Source of the DNA: Kryptolebias marmoratus
Lineage: Eukaryota; Chordata; Actinopteri; Cyprinodontiformes; Rivulidae
Assembly: GCF_001649575.2 (NCBI RefSeq)
Contig: NC_051437.1
Coordinates: 12,510,391 to 12,574,390, forward strand
Direction: 5' to 3'
Length of the DNA stretch: 64,000 nucleotides
Under the pieces are notes generated by a model, which saw only the letters and a list, made by a program, of their open reading frames with translations, searched no databases and was not told the origin of the DNA. Shown here one piece after another: positions 48,425-58,839 of the stretch (the first letter of the stretch is position 1; each line of letters starts with the position of its first letter). A program made the translations under genes and the position numbers.

Positions 48425-51245
48425 ATCTAGTAGAATAGTGCGTCCTGCCTCCAGATGAATAATAATCTTCACATAATAACATGTTTGGCCAATCAGACGG
48501 ACTCTCACTGCTCTTATTGGCCACATCTGGTTTAAAACACATGGAGAGTGATGCGGGTGTCATGACGACAAAACAGACCGAGAGCAGAGAAGAATAAATG
48601 GGTTCATCACAACTGATTATCATGATTACAATCATCGCCATTCTCAATATCATCACAAGCAGATGTTTTTCTACAACCATGCAAACGATCGCTGGTTAGT
48701 TGTCTTGAATGGCGAGGCGCTCAAGTCGCATTCGTCATGAAATTCCATACGTCGGCGGCGAGACGGGGACTTGTTAGACTTGTTTCTCCTCAAACACCAG
48801 CTGACTTATGGGACCGCATTAGCGCTCATTAGCACGGTTTGATTACTTATCTGCGAGAGGCTGTGGATGTTGCATGGTGTGTTATGAATCTGACTGCTCA
48901 GCGAGACGACGTGTTGGAAACAAACAAAAAAAAAACAAAACAGCTATTAACTACTCGTCTTTGTTCAAGCTCTAGCCGAAAGCAGGAAAACTTCCCGTAA
49001 TGAACGCCGTTTTCAGAAAACGCCGGTCTGAAAACGGCATCTAGTCAAAGCTGCTCGTTTCCATAACTCCCGAAAGACTGAATTGACTCAAACTAAACTC
49101 TGGTTAACCGTGCGGGCCTTGTCGCTGGCTCTGTGGTGACACAAAGACGACTCCAGATGACACTGTGCGCGTGTCGTTTTGACAAAGCCGAGCTGCAGAC
49201 GAGTCCACGGGAATAAAGTGATCTGCCTGCAATTCAGATCCATTACACCCCTGAATAAAATTGGCACAACTGTAATAAAAATAGACTAATGCGGACCTCA
49301 TTTAAAAGCAGCTTTCAAGAACCAAACTCCAAAGACATCCAAAGAGTTGCTTTGGATGAATTAATCACCTCCTCTGTTCTGACTTTCTTAAAAAACCACC
49401 GCTGGGATGAAGCATGCTTTTTTTCTTTTAAACACGAGGTTCAAGTCATTTCAAAACACTCTGGTTTACGTCTGCTACAGCTGTTCAGCATTTTCCAAAA
49501 AAATGAAAAAATAAATAAATAAATACGAGGCAGCAAAATACACTAAAACCACTTTTTATTACGTTCGCTTTCCGTCAAAAATTTGTCATTTGCATAATTA
49601 TGCAGCTGCTTTAACTTATCAAACGCATTAAACTGCAGGGCTCGAGCATCAAAGCATTTACAGTTTAATGGCAGCTAAAAATAAGGCAATTAACGTAAAG
49701 CCCTCCTAAACAACGAGGCCGCACTGTACGCGGCGCCTGCCCGACAAACCGGGATCGGCGGCAGACGCTCCGGCACACACGGAGCGTCTGGCCAAAAACG
49801 GCCCGACGCCGCCGAAACGCTCATTAGAGAACGAAACGAGACGGGCAAAGGAGTTTGAACCGATTCACCGGCGTCGCTCAGTAATCAGCGACCATTTAGG
49901 ACTGAATTAGCCGCTTTTATTTGGCGTTTGGAGTTATCGGTTTAAACGGCAGGACGAGCTTATCGGCTCATCGTGACGACCCGGTCACACTGAACGGGCC
50001 GACGTTTCTCTCTCTCTAAAACGACAGTTCCAGAGCTTCCATGGGAGTCTGACATGCATTCAGATACCCCTTTGATACGTTCCTGAAAGCAGGAAAAAAA
50101 ACAGAACGACTTGTCAGCCGTTCGCCGTCCCTCCAGCAAATCACGCCGAATGCTGTTTACACTCTGACGGCGATCTGGGCTCGGGACGGCGTTTGAATGC
50201 TAAAATGTGAGAAGACGGCTGCGTCGACGGGCACCCCAGAGAAGAAACGAGAAGAGCTTGCAGGCACTGTACCCCCCCCCCCCCCCCAGAGACGGGTGCG
50301 GATCATGAGCGATGCGCTCTGATTAAACTAGCAGCAGGGAAAGCTTTCATCACAGCCACTGTCAAAAGTAACTTTATGCTGGATTGCATTTACGGCTGAG
50401 GCAGGCCATTCCTTTCACTTTCTCCTACTGTGAAGAACAGAACATACAGACAATCAGCATAAAAAGGGCCGGATTAAAAGGAGGAAGCCCGCAGCCACGG
50501 ATAGACGAGATCAGACATGGATGTGATTGCTAACTATTGCCTGAATGCTCCTCCTTTTTAGGTTCATTTCACTCTGCGTCTGATAGTTTTAATCATCCAG
50601 CTCAGAGATTAAAAGTGCTGTAATACCAGCAATTAGCACATCACAAACTATTACAGCACAGCTGGATCTACTGCTGTCTAATAACTTCTTATTCTTTGAC
50701 TCAGCCGCCGCGTGTCATCAACGGGAGTCAGAAATGCTCCAATTGTAGCGGATTCGGGTCCACAACAGGTTAGTGAGGCCACGTCCTTCGTTTCCACCAC
50801 GATAAATAATCTTTCACTGATGGAAATCCATGGAAGGCAGTCGCCGCTTAACGTCAACAGAAGAAGAATTTAATTTGAGAAATAAAACAGAAACTACTCT
50901 AAGCCTGTCGCATGTTTAGCTGTAAATTAGAAATAATAGCTCGCTGAAGCCTCCAGCTCACGAGTCTTGATTTGATTTCGGTGCGCCGCCATTAAACAAG
51001 GCGAGCACGCTCACTTCTTCCCAACGAGGCTACGGGATTCTTAACTGGTCCCAAAAAAAAGGTAAATGTTTACCATTTTCAGGCTCACGCTGCGTGATTT
51101 AAAAATCTCAAAGGATTTGAACACGTCACTCTGAGCAGATTATTAACATGATGTCTTGACAGTAACCTGTGTCCCACTGTAAGATGTCAGATTTAATAGA
51201 TGGCGGACTCCACGGCAGCAGAATCCACAAAACTTCGACAGCGAT
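48425..51245. other. Non-coding stretch, possible conserved elements
   Basis: Contains a C run at 50273-50287, an 11-bp perfect hairpin at 49762-49790, an octamer-like ATTTGCATAATTATGCA at about 49589, and AT-rich single-copy-looking sequence at 50330-50720. No exon was recognised. Confidence 0.5.
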
Positions 51246-51249
51246 ATCA

Positions 51250-52040
51250 GTCAGTGGAAACGCTCTTGTTTAAAATCTTACTTCTAACATTCAAAACTCT
51301 TAACGACCAAGCTCCATCTTATGTTAAAAGATCTTATTGTTCCATATTTTCCTAACAGAGCACTTAGCTCTCAGACTGCAGGTTTCCTTGTGGTTCCTAG
51401 AGTCTCTAAAAGTAGAACAGGAGGCAGAGCCGTCAGTCATCAGGCTCCTCTCTGGTGGAACCAACTTCCTGTTTCTGTCTGTGATGCTGACACACCGTCT
51501 ACTTTGAAGACTTTCCTTTCTGATAAATCCTATAGTTAGGGATGGTTTGGGTTTCCTGAGCTCTCCCTTAGCTCTGCTGCTATAGGCTCAGACTGCTGGA
51601 GGACAAACTGACCACATTCTCTCACTCTGCGGCTGTCTTTAATACTCTGTCCATGTTTGTATTTGTAACTATTTGTATTATGAACTTGTGTTTTTCTTCC
51701 CATAGAAACCACACCTGGCCCAATCATTCTGTTTATCTCTCTATCCTGTCTTCTCAAACCCCAGCTGGTTGAGGCAGATGGCCGCTCATCCCGGTTCTGG
51801 TTCTGCTTGATCTTTTTTATCTTGTTTAAAGAGAGTTATTTCTTTCCACTGTAGCCTCTGTGGTGCTCAGAATGGAAAACTGGAACAAAGAGAAGATTCA
51901 ACACAACCCGCTGGTTTCCTTAGACAGAAAACTTTTACTAATGAGCTGTTGATGATATATGTGAATGTTTTTGTACATCGCCCTGAGCTGACTTTTGTTG
52001 TGACTTGGTTGCTATATAAATAAACTGAATTATTATGATG
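51250..52040 (+). mobile_element. Non-LTR retrotransposon 3' fragment (CR1/L2-like), frameshifted
   Basis: The fragment encodes the end of a LINE reverse-transcriptase ORF. One frame reads LLFKILLLTFKTLNDQAPSY. After a one-base shift in an A run near 51326 it continues DLIVPYFPNRALSSQTAG and then APLWWNQLPVSV, to a stop at 51537. The pattern LTFKxLN, APSY, PxRxLSSQ, GxRAxSxxAPxLWNxLP is typical of the region after the catalytic domain in fish CR1/L2-like LINEs. A 3' UTR follows and ends at TGCTATATAAATAAACTG (about 52011-52028). It is 5'-truncated and dead; the catalytic part is missing. Clade assignment is by motif memory only. Confidence 0.75.
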
Positions 52041-52044
52041 TTTA

Positions 52045-53415
52045 GACTCTAAAGAGCGAGACAAGGAGGAGCTACAGACGGTTCATGGCTGGGAAACTCG
52101 CCCCAATCTCAGCAGCAGTCACACTGCACGATTCTTCCAGAAAAATGGCTGACATTTGGATTTTTGCTATAGGTCGTCTTTGATTATGAAAATCACACAA
52201 ATTGCATTCACACCTTGCATGGCCAAAGCTTAAGTTTCATGCTGAGAGATTTACAGAGCCCCTCTTGGTCACCTGATCACCAAAATCCGACCCAGTCGAA
52301 AGCAGAGCGGGACGAGTCGTGACTTCCTGTTTTCAACCGGTGTCCTCTGGGTATCGGAGTTGAAATGAATTGGTCGTAGCTTACAGCCGGCGACAGGTTT
52401 GTGAGAAGTGGCGGTACGGTAGGGTTAAAAAAAAACCTAGAAGAGCGTGAGGAACACCGACCCAGCTGGACTAGTTAATGGTTGCTAATGGGGGTCGGCA
52501 CATCGCTGTGTTTTGAAATAACTGTGCAGGAGTGACCGCGTTGCCAAGGAGATCGATCTGCAGAATTCACAGGTAAATCCGCCGGTTCGGCAACGCAGTT
52601 CACATTTACTGCCGTCTGGGCTCAGATTCTACGAAAAAGCCGAGGGAAAACGTTGAGGAAGCGAGAAGGGAGAGTACTTCCGTTTAAAGCCGACCCAAGA
52701 CGGCAGCAGACGGGTTCATGCATCTTTCAGACGAGGCAACTCTGTGTCACACGTTCTTTTCCAACACGAGCACACACTTAGAGATGATGTCTTCGTCCGG
52801 CAGCTGACTGAGAGCTGACAGCACTTTACACACACACACAGAGCAAACAGGACACACTGTATTTAAGAGACAAGTCGTGGGATTCCAGCACAGACGTACT
52901 TCCTGCTAGACCAGAACTACGAATTGTAAAGGAGGGAGAAACTCCAGCTCCAAACCGATGCAGAGATTTTACCAAAAAACCCAACGCGGCTACAATTTCT
53001 TTAGACGTTAAATGGATTTTGCACCCTGCAGTGGTAACGCACGAACCTAATAATACGATCCAAGCAGAAGACTCGTCTTAGACCAACGCGGCTCTGAGAT
53101 AAAACCCAACTGGGGGGCCTTGGGTTCGGATCCGCAACGTGTTAAACGACAATATGTTTGATTTAAAAGCTGAAAATGGGCTCGAGGCGTGGAGGGAGAC
53201 ACAGGACTGGATCATAACAGCCGAATTGAACCAGGGCTGGAAGCAGTTACATTAAGCTGAATGTTAGACATTTCAAACATTATTAGTCTTTGTGGAATCA
53301 GAATGTAATTCACTGATATGTGTGCCACCAAAACTAACTGCAGCCATAAACTATGAAACTCAAAAAGTCTTCAATGGACAGTTTCGATCATAGAAAAGTG
53401 GGGTTCTGTGGGAAG
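52045..53415. other. Non-coding stretch, nothing identified
   Basis: I see only a short CA run near 52830 and no open frame or repeat family worth calling. Confidence 0.5.
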
Positions 53416-53420
53416 GTTAG

Positions 53421-53653
53421 GAACAGTTAATGTCTCACCTGTTGTAGATAGCACTTTAATTAACCTCAGTTTGTGGAGATGGAGTTTAATTCTAACTGGA
53501 TCGATGTTAGGTTGTGTACCATTTGATTTCAGGTGTTCAAGTCATTTATTTATCTGGTTTTTAGCAGGTCTTAAAAACACATTTTTCCCCCACACACAAA
53601 CACACTGAGGTTGTTCAAAGTGCTATCTACAACAGGTAAGATATTAACTGTTC
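53421..53653. mobile_element. Inverted-repeat MITE, about 233 bp
   Basis: The left arm GAACAGTTAATGTCTCACCT, continuing through GTTGTAGATAGCACTTTAA and CCTCAG, is matched by an inverted right arm. That arm runs CTGAGG, CAAAGTGCTATCTACAACAG, then TAAGATATTAACTGTTC. Arms are about 50 bp with a few mismatches. The middle is AT-rich with a C run and CA repeats. No clear target duplication was found, so the superfamily is unassigned. A diverged relative appears at 29.96-30.12 kb. Confidence 0.65.
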
Positions 53654-53799
53654 AAAGCCTGAAACATCACTTGAAGTGTAGTTAAACTCAGAGGCTATAA
53701 AAACAAAACAGAACTCACACGTTACAAAGCTCCATTTCTAGGCTTTCAACAAAACATTACAAAGAATTTGTAAAAATTGATGAATTCATGAAGTAAGAA

Positions 53800-54060
53800 A
53801 CAAAATGCACACGTTTTCGTTTTCGCCTCCCATCATTTTTCCACCTAAAACGCCTTCTCCGAGATTCGACGCTCATCTGATTCCGCCATTTTTGTTTACC
53901 TTCACACACAACGCGTCAGTCCACAGCCCCAGCAGAGTACTTTGTTTACATCGAGCGTGTACCCGCATTTCGGAGCTGCATGTCAATCCGTCTGGAGAAC
54001 TGAACTGGAGCTGCACCATCTGGCAAAGTTCAGGCTGAGCTTTTTTTATGTTTTACAGAT
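53800..54060 (+). repeat. Dispersed repeat family C, copy 1
   Basis: CTTTGTTTACATCGAGCGTG then TACCCGCATTTCGGAGCTGC, with GCCATTTTTGTTTACCTTCA upstream and CTGGAGCTGCACC downstream, align to the reverse complement of 58840-59070. No coding frame is shared. Confidence 0.55.
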
Positions 54061-54064
54061 TGTG

Positions 54065-55845
54065 ATGAGCAGATTTAACCTTTAATTTAAACTGTTTACA
54101 GTGACAGCTGTGCTGCAGCTTCAAAAAAAAAAAAACAACAAAAAAAGTCATTATTTTGTAGCGAATTGTGGAAACGTGGTTTAGAAGCTAAGTACAATCC
54201 CTTTCCTTGCTGGAGGGAATCGTATAAACTGCCCCGTTCTCACGTGCGCGCAGTAAATATGAGACTAATACGAGCTCAGCTTTAAGATTTGTTCCCACAC
54301 GCCCCTGTTTGTGCAGATTAAACCCCAAAAATGTGAGGCAGAGTTCAGTCAGACCATAACCTTCCCCTTTAATTGACACCAAGACAGCTAAAAGACTCAT
54401 CTCCTGGAAAGCGAAAGCAAACGCCATCCTCCGCAGGTAATTTGACCCCTTCGCGCGGAAGAACCGGTCGGGTTTGTGGCTCGCCGCTTCACTCGTCAGC
54501 TGCTTGAGCTGGAGGGCCGACAGCAACGCCGAGAACGAAAAGAGGCGCCCCCTGTTCTCATGACAAAACGAGCTCCGCCGACGCTCCCGGCACGCCGGTA
54601 AAAAGCACTTCAGGTCGCCGTGCCGTTGGAAGGCGGATGTGCTCCGTCTTCGCTGACGCGTGTGGTATTCATGAGAAGGGAAATGAAGGCAGGGCGAAGG
54701 TCTGAGGTGTCTGCTCAAACGGAGTCCCTGGATTTGCATCGGAGTGTTGTTCCAGTGGATTACGCGGTCAGAAATTATGTCAACATTTGCACACTCGAAG
54801 CCGCGGCGCTTGGGGTAAACAAGGAAGACGGCCTCGGCTCCAGAAAGCGGCTGATTAAAAATGCACAGTAGGTGGTCGGGTTTGAGACAAAGGGTTCCTT
54901 TATCAACCGGGGTTCGTTCTGGCTCCACGCAAACTTGTAGAGGCGAGTGGAACTAAAAGCCACGGGGCTTTCAGGGCTGCCGGTGGTTCAACGAAAAAGA
55001 CGAATGCATCTTTTCTCCTGCTGACCGTCGACTCGGCGTGCCCGACCCTGAACGTCCAGACGGTTTAACTTCCGAGCGTGAGCTGCAATAATCTGAATTA
55101 CATTTTCTAAAACGACCGTTGCAGATCGACGAATCGGACTGGCACAAGGCGGTCTTTAAGTCCCAGCTCCTAACACGCGTTTTACAGCTCGTATGATCTG
55201 CGTAGAACACCGCACGGCCTGGTTCGTTGCCATCAGGCGGCGAGCAGATCACAGAGTGCCGCCTGAGCCCCGTCCAACAGAGCCTGGCGGTGACGGGACG
55301 AGGGACAGACGAGGGACGTCTCTGCAGAAAGCACAAAGAACCGCTTCACGGTTCCTGAGTGAGAGCCACAGATGGAATAAGTCCTCGGTTAACACGGGAA
55401 ACGCTGTCATTTCCATAACAGTCCACTGTCTCTAAATGTATCCCGCCCCTTAAACACGGCATCGTTTCCACAAACGTCTTCTACCACACAGAAACATAAA
55501 CCAACCCAAAACACTGTACAAACAATAGAAATACACGTGTGAACGCTGCTGAATGAATGAAATTTGCTAAAGAAGGCTGAAACTGAGGTGTCAGAGCTAA
55601 AAGATGCAGAACACCAGCTAAAACTGAGCAAAACACCAGACATAAGCTAAAGAAAACCGAAAGTAGAATAAGACGTTAAAATGGAGCAACGATGCTGAAG
55701 TAGACCATTACAAAGACAACGTTTTGAAGGAAATTAAGAAATCTCAATTTATTTCTATGGGTAAAAGTAAAAAATTTAAAAATATAAAGTCAAAAGTAGC
55801 AAAACACAAGCTAAAAGATAACTGAACCAAAGACCAGTGAAATGT
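54065..55845. other. Non-coding stretch with the longest open frame of the window
   Basis: A minus-strand frame of 246 codons (54928 to 54188) is open, but it starts at GTG rather than ATG, has no recognised domain, and lies in CpG-rich DNA (54430-54660) where chance frames are long. From 55550 the AGCTAAAA-type repetition leads into the 28-bp minisatellite. Confidence 0.45.
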
Positions 55846-55853
55846 CATAAAAA

Positions 55854-56040
55854 GCTAGCCAGAAGCTAAATGTAGCAAAAGGCTAGCCAGAAGCTAAATG
55901 TAGCAAAAGACTAGCCAGAAGCTAGATTTTATAAAAGGCTAGCCAGAAGCTAAATATAGTAAAAGGCTAGCCAGAAGCTTAATATAGCACAAGGCTAGCC
56001 AGATGCTAAATGTAGCAAAAGACTAGCCAGAAGCTAAAAA
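55854..56040 (+). repeat. Minisatellite, seven units of exactly 28 bp
   Basis: GCTAGCCAGAAGCTAAATGT followed by AGCAAAAG repeats with starts at 55854, 55882, 55910, 55938, 55966, 55994 and 56022. A few substitutions differ between units. A looser AGCTAAAA-type repetition precedes it from about 55550, probably the material it grew from. Confidence 0.93.
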
Positions 56041-56639
56041 AAAACAAACTATAGAAAGAAACAACAACTGGAAAACAGTGAGAGTCAACCACCGTTGTCA
56101 CACCTGGGGTCGTAGGTTGGGTTAAAGGTGGGGCTACAACACCACTGTTTTTAAAAGGTTGTGTTTAGGCTGTCCACATGAAATCAAAACGGTGGCGTTT
56201 CAAGAACTTGGTGTCCAGAAGTTCCCTTTAGAGGCTCCGTAAACCCCCGTTGCCGTGTGGACGGTGCCTAAAGGTCAGCCTCCTGATCTCATGAGCCTCT
56301 CTGCTTTTATCGGCCAGCAGAGACACACGCAGGCCCTGAGTCAACAGTATTGATTTGCTGCCACTGATCCCGGTGACACCAACACGTCCCCGGAGACAAA
56401 GGTCAAGCTCGATCACATGATCCCGCAGGCTGTCAGGAGCTGAGCTAAATGTCTGCATGCAGGAGGGGGGGGGTGAAGCTAACAGAGGGTGAACTCCAAC
56501 ATGGACAGTAGGTACTCCTAACAGTGTCGGACTATCAAAGTATGTTGGAGAACCGCTGACTGTGCTCTGACTTCATCTGCCCCGAAGCACAGAACCGCAG
56601 CATGGCTCCACCTGCATTTGGTTTGGGCTCATGTCTCTG

Positions 56640-57430
56640 TGTGAGTGTGTGCGAGTGTGTCTGTTAGCAAAATATCTCCAGAACCATCGCACAGTTAAAA
56701 AAAAAAAAAAGTCTTGGGACATAATCATAGGACGCACGTCTACAGCTGATTACCTTGGACAGCGAACCGGATTCAAGATGGCCACCGCAGCCAACGGGCC
56801 TTGAAACACACAGAAATGGCTCCACCTCAGTCAGTTTTGCTGATACTGGGCTAAGATTTAGTGTGGTAGTAGCTGGGAGTCATTTCTAACACATAATCTG
56901 AGCACCGGACAGTAGTGCGAGATTTTTGTTGAAAATTTTGCCATTGACTATCTGGAGTCAACTCTTGTCTGTTAGCAAAATATCTCATGAACCACTGCGT
57001 GGATTTGAATGAAACTTTCAGAAAGTAATCATTAGATATCAACCTACAACCGATCAACCTTTAGAGCCAACAAGTTCCAAGATGGCCGCCACAGCCAAGT
57101 GTCCTACGAAAGCACAAAAGTGGCTATAATTTGGGCAGTTTTACAGACATTGAGCTAAAATTTGGTGCGTTTGTAGCCGGGAGTCGTCCCCAACACGTGG
57201 CCTGAGGGCCGTCTCGCTGTGCAAGCCGTTTGCCCCAAACTCCACCACAAGCCGTTGGTGTCAACGCCGTGTGCGTCTGTTAGCAAAATATCCAACGCCC
57301 CGCTGGATGGGGTTTCAACAAAACTCTCAGGAAGCCATCCCTGGGTGTGGATCTACAGCTGACCAACTTTTGGGGGTTAATCCAATTCAAGATGGCCGCC
57401 ACAGCCAACTCTGGCTTAACAGAGCCTGAA
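56640..57430 (+). repeat. GATGGCCGCC-family tandem array, 308-bp period, about 2.5 units
   Basis: CTGTTAGCAAAATAT recurs at 56661, 56969 and 57277, exactly 308 bp apart each time. Each unit then has a weak match to GATTTGAATGAAACTTTCAG, a core of TTCAAGATGGCCGCCACAGC (variants near 56771, 57076, 57388), GAGCTAAAATTTGGTG and a GTAGTAGCTGGGAGTC block. The third unit stops after its core. No open frame is conserved among units. The repeat class is unknown to me; it has neither terminal inverted repeats nor a tRNA-like head. Confidence 0.75.
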
Positions 57431-57599
57431 ACTCTGGCATGAAAGGCGACGGGCGACATGCAACCATCTAAGTGACGCCAGGTGTTGCGTTTTTTTTTAT
57501 TTTATTTTTTTAAAGCTTTTATGGGCGCAGGAGACTCCAGGACACGTTTAATGGGGACTTAATGAGGCTTAATGGGGGCTCTTAGGGAAGGGAGGGGGG

Positions 57600-57831
57600 C
57601 AGAAACAAGCCCCGTGTTGCTGCTGTTCGCTCCCGCCGAGGATGCTGGTTGCCATGGTGGGGCTCACGAATGGCTCCACATCAGGCGGCGGCGGCGGCGG
57701 CGGGCGGAGAGCCACTGCCGCCGCCGCCGCCTCCTATCAGACACGGAGCCCAACTTTGTCAGGAGCCCTGCTGCTGCTGCGGGAGGAGAGAACTGTCGAA
57801 GTTAAGTGTGCCCCGTCGCGTCGTGCCTTAC
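57600..57831 (-). other. Start of IQSEC-family intron 1, with opposed CGG and CCG triplet runs
   Basis: This is the CpG-rich beginning of intron 1, after the GTAAGG donor. It carries a GGC/CGG triplet run at 57684-57707 and a complementary GCC/CCG run at 57717-57732, about 10 nt apart. They could fold into a very GC-rich hairpin in DNA or nascent RNA. Several open frames cross this stretch on the plus strand, but they are low-complexity (poly-Gly, poly-Ala, poly-Arg) and are not treated as genes. Confidence 0.55.
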
Positions 57832-58094
57832 TTTTCGTGCGCGCCGTGCTCCTTGATGGCCCCCAGCGCCAGCAGGCTGCCGCCGGTGCCCTGCAGCAGC
57901 CTGCAGGTTGCCAGGTGCCGCTGGTAGCGCTCCTTCAGGCAGCCGTTCTCCGCGCACAAGTCGGACACTTGCTGCTCCAGCTCCTCTATCCGGCCCCGCT
58001 GCCGCTCCAGCAGCTCCTGCTGGGTCTCTATGATGTTGTTCAGCTCCTTCAGATATTCCGCAGCCCTGGTCGGGTTCTCGGTCGGGCTCTCCAT
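57832..58094 (-). CDS. iqsec1-like: IQSEC/BRAG-family Arf GEF, first coding exon (N-terminal coiled coil)
   Basis: The exon encodes 87 residues plus 2 nt. It begins [18 protein letters not shown] and continues as a heptad-rich stretch (residues about 12-62, with QQELLERQR and RIEELEQQV), then HLATCRLLQ, ending [12 protein letters not shown]. This matches the N-terminal coiled coil of IQSEC (BRAG) proteins, postsynaptic SEC7-PH exchange factors for ARF6. From memory, IQSEC2 has RAVEYLLELNNIIESQQ here and IQSEC3 starts MESLLENPVRAVLYLKEL. The tail fits neither well, so IQSEC1 is favoured by elimination; the paralogue is tentative. The start is supported by GACATGG context and an in-frame TAA at 58142-58140. 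The exon ends GAAAA|GTAAGG at 57832/57831, exit phase 2; read through the donor it meets a stop at once. The IQ motif, SEC7 and PH exons are not in the window and should lie left of base 1, after a first intron of more than 57 kb. Confidence 0.9.
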
Positions 58095-58650
58095 GTCGCC
58101 CTCCTCCTCCTCCTCCTCCTCCTCCTCCTCCTCCCTCTCTTATTTTTTAATCCTCCCTGTGGTTCCTCCTGCTCGCGTCGAAGCCGCCTGGAAGGTGGAG
58201 AGGAAAAGCTGCGTGGTCCACAGCTGAGCTGGCTCTTCTGCTTTTATTTTTTTTAGGCGCAACAACTCGGCGGGTTGTGTCTTTTACGCGTCGTCATTGT
58301 TTTTAAGTCGCGTGGCAATTCTCGAGTCGACGGCGGATGTCTCACTCCCAGGGTGTCCGGTGGACGCGACGGCGGCGGGGCGGGCGGCCGGTCCAATTAG
58401 CCGCGGCGACGCTCGCAGCTGGGCTCTCCGGGTGAATTTGTCCGCCTGTCCCTCCTCCCGCGGACACCGCCGCCGTGTGACATGTCTCCTCCGCTGCTCC
58501 GGCTTCCACGCTGCTCCCGTGACTTTTCGTAAACAGACGCTGGCCGTCCGGGAGGAGGAGGAGGTGGAGGAGGAGGCGGAGGGGGGCGGGGCTTATCAAG
58601 TTTTATGAATCTGCGGCTTAGCCTACAGCCGGGGCACTCCACGCGCGGTC
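58095..58650 (-). promoter_or_regulatory. 5' UTR and CpG-rich promoter region of the IQSEC-family gene
   Basis: This GC- and CpG-rich stretch lies directly upstream of the minus-strand start codon. It contains eleven CTC triplets (GAG on the mRNA strand) at 58101-58133, ending 6 bp before the ATG, and an in-frame stop at 58142-58140. A GGGCGGGGC Sp1-type box lies at about 58584-58592, and GGA-rich runs at about 58552-58580. No TATA box is evident at a convincing place, as expected for a CpG-island promoter. The transcription start and any upstream non-coding exon cannot be placed by eye. The island continues into the exon and the start of intron 1. Confidence 0.6.
58101..58133 (-). repeat. 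CTC/GAG trinucleotide repeat in the 5' UTR
   Basis: Eleven perfect CTC triplets on the plus strand, read as GAG in the transcript, ending 6 bp before the IQSEC-family start codon. Confidence 0.97.
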
Positions 58651-58703
58651 CCGACCCTTTAAATCACCCAAGGACCCGTATGACCGGTCCTGTGTGCCTG
58701 CTA

Positions 58704-58704
58704 A

Positions 58705-58737
<33 letters not shown>
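58704..58737 (+). repeat. AAT microsatellite
   Basis: About eleven AAT triplets, just beyond the CpG-rich promoter region. Confidence 0.97.
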
Positions 58738-58738
<1 letters not shown>

Positions 58739-58839
58739 CAAAACGTGCGGCTTGATTACCCCAAAGCACAGCAGTGGGATTCTGATGATCAGCCCTCTGG
58801 GGAGCTGTTTAAAGAAAAAAAAAAAGGTAAATTTTAAAG

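Noticed and set aside
57642..58256. 204-codon plus-strand frame opposite the IQSEC exon
   Set aside because: It is the antisense shadow of a GC-rich exon and triplet repeats, with poly-Gly, poly-Ala and poly-Leu tracts.
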